60,000 bases of DNA from Liolophura sinensis (GCF_032854445.1 NC_088295.1:68245249-68305248); one strand, 5' to 3'; counted from the first letter of the stretch, positions 1 to 9,770 are shown. Made by a program: numbers and translations. Notes: generated by a model from the sequence alone, not told the origin.

Positions 1-1165
1 TGACGTGTAGGCTGGGTTGGAACAAGTAACCTCATTATGCATCGACACGTGTTCTCAAGCAGTTTCATACCGCTTACTCGGCAAATGAACATCGTGTTTT
101 CTTCTAATCTTGGTAGTATTGATACGGGTTCTCAGCTAACCCGTACATATCTAATCAGCAATTCAGTGTCAAGGTCCACTAGGGCTTGAAATCTTAAATT
201 TCACTTAAGATGTTTATACACCTTAATAAGTGCAGTGACCTCAGATATGTAGTCGGCAAAGACACCGCCAAACTAGATGTCACTATAGATGTCTTCATTA
301 TCAAAAGGGTCGCCTTGCAACTGGATTTGCTTGTTCTTTTCAATCATCCAAAACCTATGTTAAATGCAATACTCCTCTCTTATTACATCTGGATGAGATT
401 ACATAATTATTAAACACAAAGGACTTCAACACGGAGTAACGAGAGTGTGACAGTTTGCAAGAGTTCACAGGTAACCGGTGAAGTCTATCTTACTGCTAGA
501 AAAGTTGACCTTCCGCTATTGGCCTCGTGACCTCCCTTGCTTGACTGCATATGAGAAAGAGTTCAGAAGCCTACTGTTTTGACAGTCAGCGGTATTACGT
601 CCCGCATACTTCCGTGGAATTTCAAATGGGTATATATTTTGAAAGAAATGCGTGTAAATTCGGAGTTCCTTTTTGGTCGCAACGTCAGAAAAAAAATAAC
701 AAACAGCGCTGTAAATGATGTATATGTGCATCTATCGATACGAACAGACAATGGAAAATCATTGTGCGCGATACCTGCGATGAAGAAAGAGGTCAGCGAC
801 AAGAACTGTTGAGGTTGTAGTTGTAATTTCTATCATGCCAATATTTTGTATCAAAATTACCGCTCAGTGATGTTCATTTTAACAAATCTATGTGAAGGGT
901 GCACTTTTTGTATTACCATTGTACTGTACAGTAAAGTTGTCTGGCACTTGCCTCTAACGCTACTTTTCAGCGCCATATCGTTCTGAACTCCTATAGGACT
1001 ATCGGTACATTAGTCGCTCTCTACATTCCCTTTGCATCACTGCCACCACTATCAAATTTTGTACAGAAATCTTGAAGAACGCCAACGTCACTGTTATCAA
1101 GGTGATAAGGCAGGAAGTGATGGCATGAAACACAAAAACTTTGTCTTAATCTTTATTTGTATAGT
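1..1165. other. non-coding stretch, nothing recognised
   Basis: Short open frames occur on both strands, but none shows a domain, a TM segment with splice borders, or repeat character. If the paralogue starting at 2653 runs off the left edge, this is probably part of its first intron. That is inference only. Confidence 0.5.
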
Positions 1166-1167
1166 AT

Positions 1168-1350
1168 ACTTCATTTAGCCAGTCGCCTATATTCATCTGT
1201 CTGTAAAATCAGGCATACTCGCTACCAAAGTTGACCTGTTCAACGTCCATATTATTACAAAGAAAATGCAGTTAGAATACTTTTTCTAATTGGTAATGTT
1301 AAACTCCATGAGCTTAGTATGGACACCAAGAACTCATTGCCCCGAGTGGC
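1168..1350 (+). repeat. interspersed repeat family R3, copy 1
   Basis: This segment shares an ordered set of matches with 12715-12960 (same strand) and 14545-14770 (opposite strand). The shared blocks are a cgcctatattc block, a ctgtaaaatca-like block, a gtccatattatt block (first two copies only), an aaaatgcagttagaa-like block and a taatgttaaac block. No coding frame is conserved between copies and no splice site is shared. It is therefore read as a dispersed non-coding repeat (MITE- or SINE-like) of unknown class. The true ends could not be fixed by eye. Confidence 0.6.
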
Positions 1351-2589
1351 GTTATAATTATAATTAGACTATAACTATACTTTATACATATTCAGTCTCT
1401 CTGTCAGAAGTATGCAAAACATCATTCTGACCAACTCCTCAAACAATTTTATTGATGAATGCTGATTAACTAGTTCTACGCGGGGACACCATTTTTGAGG
1501 CTAAGACTCCAAGGTCAAACCAGCTTAATGGTGACAGTGTTGTAAAGCGAACGTAGGGGGCGACGCATGCGCTGTATGTCGTCCAACACATCCGCCAAAG
1601 GGCATCAGTATTTTTTTCAATACAATACACGCGATCAGCATTAGTCAAGACGACGAAATAGGAAGTGTATGTCAGACCTGATGGCAAATCACTGAACACA
1701 ATCCTGGAAAATGTAGTTCTGTTTATTTATTTATTTATTTTATTTTACTACAATTTTCCACCCAGAAGAATGTATGTGAAAGACTGGATTGTACGGTGGC
1801 CTATTCTGGCCATATTGTGACGAATGATGTCACATAAGCCTTTTGACACTTATCAAACATGCGGACTTTTAGACGTCTGCGTTTGAAGTGCATATACAAA
1901 TAAACCTTTGAAAGTATTTACCAAACAGACATTGAAACAAACTTTTTAAAGCAAAAACGATATGGATTTGACGTCTCTGACACCCACTTAGGGGTCCTGT
2001 TTTGGAAAACCATTCTATTTGGTTCGAAAAATTCTAAAATAAAAAATAAACCAAACTGTTTATTTCTTAGAGCGTTTAATGTTTTTTTGTATAAAATACA
2101 CTTCATGTTAGCGGTTTCTTTGCCTTTCAACAAAGACGCCGTCATTTGCGTACATAACGACTTCATTACAACTGTTTGTACCACTCATTTACCAGAAAGA
2201 ATAGGCACGGGTCCTGAGCACAGATTATTCTCTTGTGGGTGTAGCATATCGGAATGGATCGTCTGGAACAGCCATGTATGGCGGTGTTGCCAACACATAC
2301 TCTCGATGGTTTGACCATGGGGGGTAAATCGCTCTCGACGCTGGGAATGTTTGTAAGACTTACGTTATACCAAATATTGAGTACAAAGTCAAAATGGTGC
2401 TTAATCCAACACGTTGAGCTAAAACCGGCGAGAAATAATCACATATACAAAAACTACGAGTTTCTTCCTGTGGAGGTAAGAAATTGTTTTGATATCATCT
2501 GCATAGTGGAATATTTGTATAAACGTTTGTGAATTAATACAGTTTTTAAATTAATTAATTTAGTTATAATTCAATTTGAACGAACTCAC
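1351..2589. other. non-coding stretch, probable intron of the left paralogue
   Basis: It contains a short TTTA-type run near 1718-1745 and otherwise no recognisable element. It lies directly downstream (minus strand) of the splice donor at 2589, so it is most simply intron 1 of the paralogous gene. The frames at 1466-1699 and 1918-2184 show no homology I recognise. Confidence 0.45.
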
Positions 2590-2653
2590 CTGTTCCGAGG
2601 GTTAAAATGGAAACTACAGCCATAGAAATGGCCTGTCCTTTGGTGGCAACCAT
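2590..2653 (-). CDS. first coding exon of a paralogous membrane-protein gene (partial gene)
   Basis: On the minus strand an ATG at 2653 opens 21 codons beginning MVATKGQAISMAVVSILTLG. The exon ends after one extra base at a strong donor (ACAG|GTGAGT, cut after 2590). The exon at 20312-20252 begins MIRTKEQAITLIVVSVLLLS and also ends in phase 1 at CAG|GTAAGT. The shared pattern is T-K-x-Q-A-I followed by V-V-S-[VI]-L, in the same position relative to the start and with the same splice phase. This indicates tandem gene duplication. The hydrophobic stretch probably begins the first membrane helix. The remaining exons would lie to the left and were not found between 1 and 2589. Confidence 0.65.
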
Positions 2654-3340
2654 ATTGTCAAGGATAGATATAGAAAGTTAGTAAAATCAATGTTCCTTGG
2701 ACGCTGGATATATCGATGGTAGCGGTCGTGGCTGCGTTGTGGCTTGGGTCAATAAGCTGCTCGATATTTGTGCCTCCATTTGGTTTATGTAGGTCATAGG
2801 TTATTTCACAACAGACACGAGGACCACCTCTTAATCATCATAAGTGGCTTTCATCACTCATCTAGAGTTTTGAGTTGTTGTTTTCATATTTAGTTTGTAG
2901 CAATTTGTTAGATATTTAAGTAAAGTTGAAGAGGACACACGCCAAATAGAAACCTGTAGATACAGGTTGTGTCATGTTTAGTAATTTATTCACATTTGTT
3001 TATGTTACAGTGTATAGTTCGATCTGCCTGTATATAATATGGTGGGCGTTACCAGTACAGTAGATATGCAAGACCATACATGACAGATCTCTTGAGTTAG
3101 TATACTGTCACGTGTGCTCGATTCTGAAGATGACGACAGCAAAGTAGTGACAATATTTCTTGCAAGTTGAAAGTTTCGCACGTGATATCTGACACAAGTT
3201 CATGCTCTTGAACATTTCACAATGAATCTCAATGGAAATCACTACGTCAATATCTGGTCATATATTAATGAAAATATACAATTTTTGTAAGAGGCGGATG
3301 TTTTGGATCGCCACATTATTACCTGAAAACATTTATAGAG
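2654..3340. other. intergenic stretch upstream of the left paralogue
   Basis: This is the minus-strand upstream region of the 2653 start and should hold its promoter and 5' UTR. No clear TATA box, CpG-rich block or repeat was identified. Confidence 0.4.
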
Positions 3341-3346
3341 TATGCT

Positions 3347-3440
3347 TTGATTTATTTATTTATTTATATGACTGATGGTTATAACACCGTTATAGCGCCG
3401 AGATTTTCACTTACACGGTGGCGTGTTATGTTTGCAGGGA
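3347..3440 (-). repeat. degenerate 3' end of SINE family 1
   Basis: A TTTA run at 3350-3368 is followed by a diverged version of the SINE family 1 3' end (minus orientation). It keeps a ggttataacaccg-like block and a tttcacttacacggtgg-like block in the right order. It is more diverged than the other copies, and the TTTA run is the AAAT tail read on the other strand. Confidence 0.45.
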
Positions 3441-3834
3441 GCAGGACAGCCTGGGGTAGACCATCAGCCTTTGTGTTTCCGATTGCGTTGAGCAAATTTG
3501 TTTGGAAAAGATTGCAATTTGTTTGTATAACAAAAAGTGCTTATTTGTAAATAGATTCATATAATTTTGCTATCCTTAGGCAGGTTTTAGAAAGTTAAAC
3601 ATGCTTGGGAAGATTCGGGGCACATGTATAGGCTATCCCATGTTAGCCACCATTTTTAATCTGTCATAGGTCCTCACAGGCCAAAGGTGTATCTATAAGT
3701 TTCCGTAGCCAAATATCTAGAAGTTGGTGAGAAACGCTAACAATATGTTCTTTAGGGATATACAGCTTCTTGGGTGTATTGAAATAACGTTTCCATGTAG
3801 TTACTAACATGGTTATTAATTCAACTGATAACGA

Positions 3835-4001
3835 GTGTATGTATGTGTGTATGTGTGTATGTGTGCATGTGTGCATGTGTGTATGTATGTATGTATGTAT
3901 GTATGTATGTATGTGTGTATGTATGTATGTATGTATGTATGTATGTATGTATGTATGTATGTATGTATGTATGTATGTATGTATGTATGTATGTATGTAT
4001 G
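3835..4001 (+). repeat. (GTAT)n / (GT)n microsatellite
   Basis: An almost pure run of GTAT tetranucleotides, preceded by mixed GTGTAT units. It creates open frames on both strands (repeating Tyr-Val-Cys-Met or Ile-His-Thr-Tyr) that have no coding meaning. Confidence 0.97.
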
Positions 4002-4293
4002 ATTGTGGTTTTAGCTCGTACTTAACAATTTTTCGGTTATATGACGACGTACAGTCATTAGGTGAGTACACATATTCTATGTCTCCTTGTAGCAGGGCGA
4101 GTCCATGCCGCCAAAATGCTGCCACCACTGAAGTATCATGCCGAAGACACCAGACATGACACCCCACCCAATTACATTATACTGCCACTGGGCCCATCAA
4201 TCATGTTTCCTTGCTCAAACCTCTCAGTGCTGAGAGACAAGCGAGGTGACAACAAGGAGCATTTTTAAAGTCGATGGTCGATGTTAGTAACTG

Positions 4294-4304
4294 CACTACG
4301 AACG
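4294..4304 (+). repeat. target-site duplication, left copy
   Basis: CACTACGAACG occurs here and again at 4562-4572, exactly bordering the SINE between them. An 11-bp exact direct repeat around a tRNA-headed, A-tailed element is the signature of LINE-mediated integration. Confidence 0.9.
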
Positions 4305-4561
4305 GGGGCCTCCGTGGCTCAGTCGGTTAAAGCGCTAGCGCAGCGTAATGACCCAGGAGTCTCTCACCAATGCGGTCGCTGTGAGTTCAAGTCCAGCTCA
4401 TGCTGGCGGCCGTACTTGAGAAGGTCTGCCACCAACCTGCGGATGGTCGTGGGTTTCCCCCGGGCTCTGCCCGGTTTCCACCCACCATAATGCTGGCCGC
4501 CGTCGTATAAGTGAAATATTCTTGAGTACGGCGTAAAACACCAATCAAAAAAAAAAAAAAT
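4305..4561 (+). mobile_element. full-length tRNA-derived SINE, family 1
   Basis: This is the best-preserved SINE copy. The tRNA-like head has an A box at 4315-4326 (TGGCTCAGTCGG, an exact fit to TRGYNNARNNGG) and a B box at 4385-4393 (GTTCAAGTC, an exact fit to GWTCRANNC). The body runs through a conserved cctgcggatggtcgtgggtt block, then gtataagtgaaatattcttg. It ends at ccaatcaaa plus a run of A. Exact 11-bp target-site duplications flank it. Family knowledge: such elements are transcribed by RNA polymerase III from the internal boxes and mobilised by a partner LINE. The intact boxes and exact duplications suggest a fairly recent insertion. Confidence 0.93.
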
Positions 4562-4572
4562 CACTACGAACG
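4562..4572 (+). repeat. target-site duplication, right copy
   Basis: An exact repeat of the 11 bases at 4294-4304, directly after the A tail of the SINE. Confidence 0.9.
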
Positions 4573-4934
4573 ATTTGGTCTACCCATAGAACAATCTCGA
4601 TAAAATGTGTTTGACACAAATTATATTGAGTTTTCATCCTGCCACACCATGTTTGGCCACATATTTTGTCAAAAGCACATCTAGTCCGCTAGACACAGAA
4701 TGAACATGCATTAGAATTTGAACCATATAACAAGGACTAACAGTAATGTATGGCCGAGTGATTTTAACATAGGCAGCATCATCTACGAGGTTTATAAACG
4801 GGCATGAGGATCATGCTAAACTCCACGGAGAGCTTGCATGACTCATGGTTCGTCTGCCTTCCACATAAATATATTGATATAACACCATGTGGAAGTACTC
4901 GGCTATCAGATATCAATTAATGTATCAATTACTA
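4573..4934. other. unique stretch, nothing recognised
   Basis: No open frame of note, repeat or RNA gene was seen here. Confidence 0.5.
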
Positions 4935-5175
4935 GAGGGGACGTATCTGGCTCAGATCTGGTTCTCTGCCACTATATGGTCTTCGCCCATTGAGGTCGAG
5001 TGTTCGAATTCAGCTCTCTCTGTTTAGTCTGTGGCTAGCGGACTAGATATGCTGTGGCTAAACAATACTGAAAGTTCTTGGTTTACTCCGGGCACTCTGG
5101 TCTTCTCTACCCATAAACCTGACCGGCCACATATATGTGGAAAGTTTCTGAGCACACGATAAATTGTGAGATAAA
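4935..5175 (+). mobile_element. SINE family 2, copy a
   Basis: This is a second, different tRNA-headed element. It has an A-box-like tggctcagatct and a B box GTTCGAATTC at 5002-5011. Its body contains tttactccgggcactctgg, acccataaacctgaccgg and catatatgtgg. The same blocks in the same order occur at 5481-5690, so this is a repeat family and not a tRNA gene. It shares no body sequence with family 1. Its exact ends and any target-site duplication were not established. Confidence 0.7.
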
Positions 5176-5268
5176 CAGAAGTTTGGACTTTCTAGTTTTC
5201 CATCCATCCTTTTTCCCATGGAGGAAATCAAAGATTTTCAGATGACACATGTTTGATCACCCTCCATT

Positions 5269-5280
5269 CAGGCCTGTGGA
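5269..5280 (+). repeat. target-site duplication, left copy
   Basis: CAGGCCTGTGGA here is repeated exactly at 5444-5455, bordering the truncated SINE between them. Confidence 0.9.
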
Positions 5281-5443
5281 CTTTTTATTTATTTATTTAT
5301 TTATTTGATTGGTGTTATATGCCGTATTCAAGAATATTTCACTTATACGACGGCGGCCAGCATTGTGGTGGGAGGAAACCGGGCAGAGACCAGTGGAAAC
5401 TCAAAAGCATCCGCAGGTTTGTAGCAGACTTTCCCATCTATGA
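5281..5443 (-). mobile_element. 5'-truncated SINE family 1
   Basis: A TTTA run (the AAAT tail on the minus strand) is followed by the 3' body of SINE family 1: ttgattggtgttatatgccg, tatttcacttatacgacggc and the hggaggaaaccggg-type block. The tRNA-like head is missing. The exact 12-bp duplication on both sides shows that this is an insertion truncated on arrival and not a later deletion. Confidence 0.9.
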
Positions 5444-5455
5444 CAGGCCTGTGGA
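5444..5455 (+). repeat. target-site duplication, right copy
   Basis: An exact copy of the 12 bases at 5269-5280. Confidence 0.9.
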
Positions 5456-5480
5456 ACAAAAAATATTTATGTAGACTAAT

Positions 5481-5690
5481 TTGTAGTAGTCTAGCTCAGA
5501 TAGTTAAAACGAGTATCAGGCATTTCACCAATGAGGTCGCATCTTCGAATCTAGCTCACGCTGTCTCGATTTTGTCCCTTGAAACCGTCCGTGTTTTACT
5601 TCGAGCACTCCGGCTTCCTCCACCAATAAACTTCCCCTAAGTCATATATGTGTGTTAAGTCTTTACCACGGCATTTAACACCAAATAGTC
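5481..5690 (+). mobile_element. SINE family 2, copy b
   Basis: The head carries tagctcagatag (A-box-like) and CTTCGAATC at 5543-5551 (B-box-like), preceded by accaatgaggtcg. The body has tttacttcgagcactccgg, ccaccaataaac and catatatgtgtg, all collinear with copy a at 4935-5175. The 3' end runs directly into a family 1 fragment. Confidence 0.7.
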
Positions 5691-5803
5691 GGTCTTCCAG
5701 CAACCTGCGGATGGTTGTAGCTTTTCCCAGGGCTCTGCCCACCTTCCTCCCACCATAATGCCATGAAATATTCGTAAACCACCGATCAAATAAATAAATA
5801 TTT
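5691..5803 (+). mobile_element. SINE family 1 3' fragment
   Basis: It starts at a ggtcttccagcaacctgcgg block and runs through ggctctgccc, caccataatg and a shortened gaaatattcgtaaacc to ccgatcaaataaataaata. Part of the body between the cataatg and gaaatatt blocks is deleted. Confidence 0.8.
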
Positions 5804-5842
5804 ATCTATTTATTTATTTGATTGGTGTTTTACGCTGTACTA
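5804..5842 (-). mobile_element. inverted SINE family 1 tail fragment
   Basis: The TTTA run and ttgattggtgttttacgctg form the start of a minus-strand copy directly after the tail of the plus-strand copy. The two AAAT tails therefore face each other. Confidence 0.7.
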
Positions 5843-6570
5843 ATATATAAATAAATATATCAAAAAACACCAATAAGTCGGTCAATCCTTGTTTACTTTC
5901 TCTTATAGAAGAATACGGCCACTTTTTTGTCAACAAGTTGAGTGAAGTTGAGTAAAAGTAGCCAATCAGGGGGGTGTAGAAATAACGTGATCGTCTTAAT
6001 ACACGTGATCTGGGCAAAATGGCGGCAACAAAGGCGAAAGAGAGAAACTGATCTCACAATGAGACAGTTTCGTTGATACAGGAGTATGAAAAATATACTT
6101 GCCCGTACAACACTCTCTCTAAAGGCTACAAAGACAGGGGCAAAAGAAAATCATTGTGTCTCATGCACTGGAGAGAAAGATGGAAATTTCCCTCCAAATT
6201 TATCAAAAGTTTGGTGAAAAAACACAGCTCCACACACGACGACAGTGTTAGACAATGTTGACCTATCTGATTTGTAGTGTGGACGGGACACTCAACTTAC
6301 CTCAACAGCATTCAACTTGCTGTTGAGTCAACAAAAGTTGAACAATGTTGAATAGTCTAGACGGGCCTTAACAGTTCTTAATATTTGCGAAACTGATGGT
6401 GCACAGATCTCATATATTTTACGTAAAGCCTAGGATCAAGACATAAACTACAGACCTCTCTATACAGGACAGTCCCATATTCGACCCCAAACCAACAACA
6501 GAGCCTCTTAATCGACCCTCCACTACCAATCAAGCCGCGTAATCGACTCCAGGCATCAAAAGTTTTAAGT
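5843..6570. other. unique stretch, nothing recognised
   Basis: There are short frames only (for example 6073-6261), without a recognisable domain or splice context. Local AT-rich and gttgaacaatgttgaa-like words near 6310-6350 form weak direct and inverted matches. Confidence 0.45.
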
Positions 6571-6574
6571 CCAG

Positions 6575-7080
6575 CTATCAGTGAAGTCAGATAATGACCC
6601 AGCTACCAGTAGGTAGTAGTGTTCGAATTTAGCTATCATAGAGGTCAAGCATCCGAATCCAGAAACCAAGAGGGCCAAGCGTTCGAATCAATTTACTAAT
6701 AAGATCAAGTCTTTAAATCCAGCTGGTAATAAGGTCAAATGTTTAAACCCATCTACCAATGAGGACAAGCGTTCAAATCCAGCTATCAGTAAGGTTAATT
6801 ATTTAAGCAATCAGCTGGCAATACGGCTAAATGTTGGAATCCAGCTAATAACAAGGTCAAATGTTTGATTCCAGCTAATAATGAATCCAGCTAATGTTCG
6901 AGCGTAGCTAACAGCGATGTTAAATGTTTGACTTCAGCTGTCAGTGAGGTCAAGTGTTTTAATGCAGCAACCAGTGAGGTTAATCTTGCTATCATTAAGG
7001 TCAGGTTTTCGAAACCATCCACCAATAGGGTCAAATGTTTGAATCCAGTTATCAATAGGATGGTGCACGTGTATACATTC
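6575..7080 (+). repeat. degenerate 33-bp tandem array related to a SINE B-box region
   Basis: About 15 diverged units share the pattern: accaatgaggtcaa, then a seven- to nine-base word resembling gcgttcgaa, then tccagct. The period is near 33 bases; on the minus strand this gives an 11-residue Leu-Thr-Ser-Leu repeat without coding meaning. The pattern matches the B-box neighbourhood of SINE family 2 (caatgaggtcg ... ttcgaatctagctc at 5528-5556, and the corresponding part of copy a). The array therefore most simply arose by tandem amplification of that part of a SINE. Confidence 0.75.
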
Positions 7081-7760
7081 ATTCGAATCCAGCTACCAAA
7101 AAGTTCGAGTTCGAATTTAACCAAGAGGAATTGATGGATAGACAAAGTTTGTCGAAAGTTAATGCAATGTATTATTGAGAAGGACGGGGATTTTATATCT
7201 CTAGACATAAGGCAACAGGCAGTCATTGTGAAAGCAAAAATGAGTTGTAAAATAACATCCATCGAATGAGTATATGAAACTATTTATACCATGGGAAAAG
7301 GTGCTTTGACCTCTCTGCTCAGTATCTGCACAAATTGTAAGTGGATTACTAAAATATATCAAAGACCATCAGTCAGTTGTACGTGTGAAATAGTTCTCGA
7401 AAGTGTCTGACAGGACTTACCACTGCTAGCATAACAATCAAAATTGATATGTGATATACCAAGCTACATTTGTAAAAATATATGTATTAAAACAGAAATA
7501 CGTTCTGTTTTGCGAAAGAATAGTATGATCCAAATAACGTGTATATGATGTTGATGACTTGCCTTTTATCACGTGACACTCAGAATGTCTATCCAGTGCA
7601 AATCTATTAACTTGATAAAATTCATAATGACTGCTTTGCAGGTATTCCAATTGTCAAAGATAAAAGAAAAACACGAATTTTCCCATCAGGAAACAAAAAT
7701 TACATGTATTTTGTCAAATGCAGGAAACTGATGATGAAAGTTCGCAATGTTAATATGATT
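7081..7760. other. unique stretch, nothing recognised
   Basis: No repeat, RNA gene or convincing exon was seen. Confidence 0.45.
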
Positions 7761-7763
7761 TAC

Positions 7764-7920
7764 TTTGTTTATTTATTGGGTTGGTGTTTTACGCCATACT
7801 CAAGAATATTTATTTATTTATTTATTTGGTATTATATAATATTTCACTTATACGACGACGACCAGTATTATAGTGGGAGAAAACAGGTCACAGCCCGGGG
7901 AAGAACCCTCCTAAGTACGA
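7764..7920 (-). mobile_element. SINE family 1, 3' part, with internal TTTA run
   Basis: It reads ttattgggttggtgttttac, gccatactcaagaatattta, a second TTTA run, then atttcacttatacgacgacg, gaccagtattatagtggg and the following block up to about 7918. The internal TTTA run suggests either nested insertion or slippage. The head is absent. Confidence 0.8.
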
Positions 7921-8107
7921 GCAAGTAAATGTGCATATTATTTTGCTGTTTTCAAATGCGTGTTCGTTCACAATTAAATATAAAAAATACAAACATTAAA
8001 ACATCTGTTGGGTATTATGACAATAATGAGAACAAACAGTATACCATATAAAAATAGGTTAGACGTAACAACATTGTTTGTTGTACAAAAATGCAGGTCA
8101 AATTTGG

Positions 8108-8231
8108 CGTCCCCCAATAAAATATTGATTTGATGGGTGTTTTACGTCGTAGTCAAGAATATTTCACTTAAACGAAGGCGGCCAGCACTGTGGCCTGAGG
8201 AGGAGATCCTGTGGTCCCAACAAAATATTGA
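8108..8231 (-). mobile_element. short 5'-truncated SINE family 1 with imperfect target-site duplication
   Basis: The element body at about 8129-8211 has tttgatgggtgttttacg, tcaagaatatttcacttaaa and aggcggccagcactgtgg. It is flanked by gtcccccaataaaatattga on the left and gtcccaacaaaatattga on the right. This is an imperfect duplication of about 18 bases whose last ten bases are identical (8119-8128 and 8222-8231). Confidence 0.8.
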
Positions 8232-9110
8232 AATGCCTGTAACGGTCCAATCACAAATAGATCGGTTGGTCAACAATCGTTAGTTGCAATTTCTTCCGCA
8301 ACAATCCCCTCACCATTCTCACCCCCGTTACAGGTCTGACTACAGACAAGGCCTATTCTTGGTGAACTTTTCGGGGTGAAAGCCATCCAGTAAGCAGGGA
8401 CAGGGATTTTTGTCATACAATACTATAAAGGCTAACAATAGGAAAGGGAGTTCAGTTTCATGATGCGTCATGAATGGTATACTAAGAAAAAGAAAGGATC
8501 AAATGTTCACGTAGTTGTGGGCATATTTACTCTATATATACCCTCTATGTACCATATATACATACCCTGTATATACCCTAAATGTATGGTCTATACTAGC
8601 TTCTGCGCTTTGTTGCTAGAACCATTATGATGTTTCCAAACCCATTTACTCCTCGTTCTATCAGTGCTGAATTATAAAGGTCATCAGAGACACAGCAAAC
8701 ACAAGCAGACAGTAGCTGTGGTCTGCACAGACGCATTATAAAACGCTGTTTAGGCCGCAAAGCGCACAAGCTGATAAATAATCTCCTATGAGTCTACAAG
8801 GATATTTAATTGGTTTATTGCCGTGTGCTTCAGAGATGAATACGTTTAATCAAAAAAACTCACTGTGGCCATGATTTTGATATTTCCCTCTATATTACTG
8901 TCAGTTGGATAGAAAATCAAAGATTGTCAAGGCACATGTTAGATTAGATCTTGTATATGGTGATACTTTAAGTGGCAAATCAGACCATAAACCATTGATT
9001 ACAATACACTACCTACAGCCTAACCCACAGTCCTACATTAGCAATTTTGCCAAATCAAGGTCTATCACATTGTGATACATATATAATTGCTGTACAGAGA
9101 GACAAAGAAA
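8232..9110. other. non-coding, possibly 3' flank or 3' UTR of the membrane-protein gene
   Basis: It lies downstream (minus strand) of the stop at 9561. A minus-strand AATAAA at 8814-8819 is a candidate polyadenylation signal about 740 bases after the stop, but a hexamer alone is weak evidence. Short TATATACCCT-like repeats lie at about 8535-8590. Confidence 0.35.
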
Positions 9111-9111
9111 G

Positions 9112-9202
9112 TGATGGCACGGATACAGAAAGTGGTGGCATGGATACAGAAAGTGGTGGCATGGATACAAAAAGTGATGGCATGGATACTGAAAGTGATG
9201 AT
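9112..9202 (+). repeat. 21-bp tandem repeat, four units
   Basis: Four consecutive units contain ggcatggatacagaaagtg with few changes. They give an Asp-Thr-Glu-Ser-Gly-Gly-Met repeat in one frame, but no gene context supports translation. The repeat sits in the putative 3' flank of the gene at 9561-20312. Confidence 0.9.
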
Positions 9203-9229
9203 ACACCCTTCTTTCCCTTTTCAGACAAT

Positions 9230-9626
9230 ATATACTACATGTCTATTGTCCACTGTATCCAAGAGGTTGTCAGCATACTACATTGTAATGAAAACGTACA
9301 ATATAATTATTACATTTCTATTGCCCTGATAGGCTTGGCTGATTATTGTACACTATATGGGGCTGGGGGTGGGGGGGGGTCATGTTTTGATATTGTCCAC
9401 TGTATCCCACAGGTTGTCAACATACTACTTTTCTATTCTCCTGGTAGGCGTGGTTGGTTATTGTTCACCGTATCCCAGAGGTTTTCAACATACTACATGT
9501 TCATTGCCATGACAGGCATAGTTGGTTATAGTCCGCTGTATCCCAGAGGCTGTCAGCGTACTACATTTCTATTGCCCTGATAGGCGTGGCTGGATATTGT
9601 TCACCATATCCCAGATGATGTAACTG
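9230..9626 (-). repeat. 68-bp minisatellite overlapping the last codons of the gene
   Basis: The word tactacatttctattgccc recurs in variants at 9423, 9491 and 9559, exactly 68 bases apart. Older, disrupted copies lie near 9235 and 9309, with a G-rich interruption at 9361-9380. Each unit also carries ggcgtggctggatattgttc and a ccgtatcccagaggttgtca-like block. The copy at 9559-9626 encodes the final residues (about GYGEQYPATPIRAIEM and the stop) of the minus-strand gene. The other copies lie after the stop codon and have lost the frame. Confidence 0.85.
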
Positions 9627-9770
9627 GTGTCCAGGATAATCCAGTTCAGGAAGCCGTGCGCCTCGTGGGAGAACTGGGAGTCCTCCACTTCCAGGATAAT
9701 TTATATGTATCCCAGAAGGTTGATCGCTTCCTTGGACGATCAATACACCGGGATTCTGAGAGTCAGGGTC
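9561..9770 (-). CDS. terminal exon: Pro/Tyr-rich cytoplasmic tail
   Basis: A splice acceptor (TTGTAG|GAC, first exon base 9770) opens 69 codons in phase 0 and a TAG stop at 9563-9561. The preceding exon ends in phase 0 at 10235, so they join cleanly. The peptide begins DPDSQNPGVLIVQGSDQP and contains two Tyr-Pro-Gly motifs (INYPGSGG, LDYPGHQ). It is rich in Pro, Gly and Leu and has no membrane segment. It follows a helix ending in CVVCCGK and is most naturally a cytosolic tail. Oddly, the last sixteen or so codons lie in the 68-bp minisatellite, so the C terminus may vary between alleles. Confidence 0.72.
   Translation of the reverse strand, partial: DPDSQNPGVLIVQGSDQPSGIHINYPGSGGLPVLPRGARLPELDYPGHQLHHLGYGEQYPATPIRAIEM

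Noticed and set aside
1466-1699. Possible exon of the left paralogue
   Set aside because: No similarity to the known exons, and no matching splice phase or membrane segment was found.
3664-4167. 167-residue frame rich in Tyr-Ile-His-Thr and its opposite Tyr-Val-Cys-Met frame
   Set aside because: Translation of the GTAT microsatellite.
4311-4395. Functional tRNA gene
   Set aside because: A and B boxes are present but continue into a SINE body with an A tail and target-site duplication. No full cloverleaf was established.
9047-9580. 177-residue plus-strand frame
   Set aside because: It is made of the 21-base and 68-base repeats and lies opposite a gene with good splice sites. No independent coding evidence.
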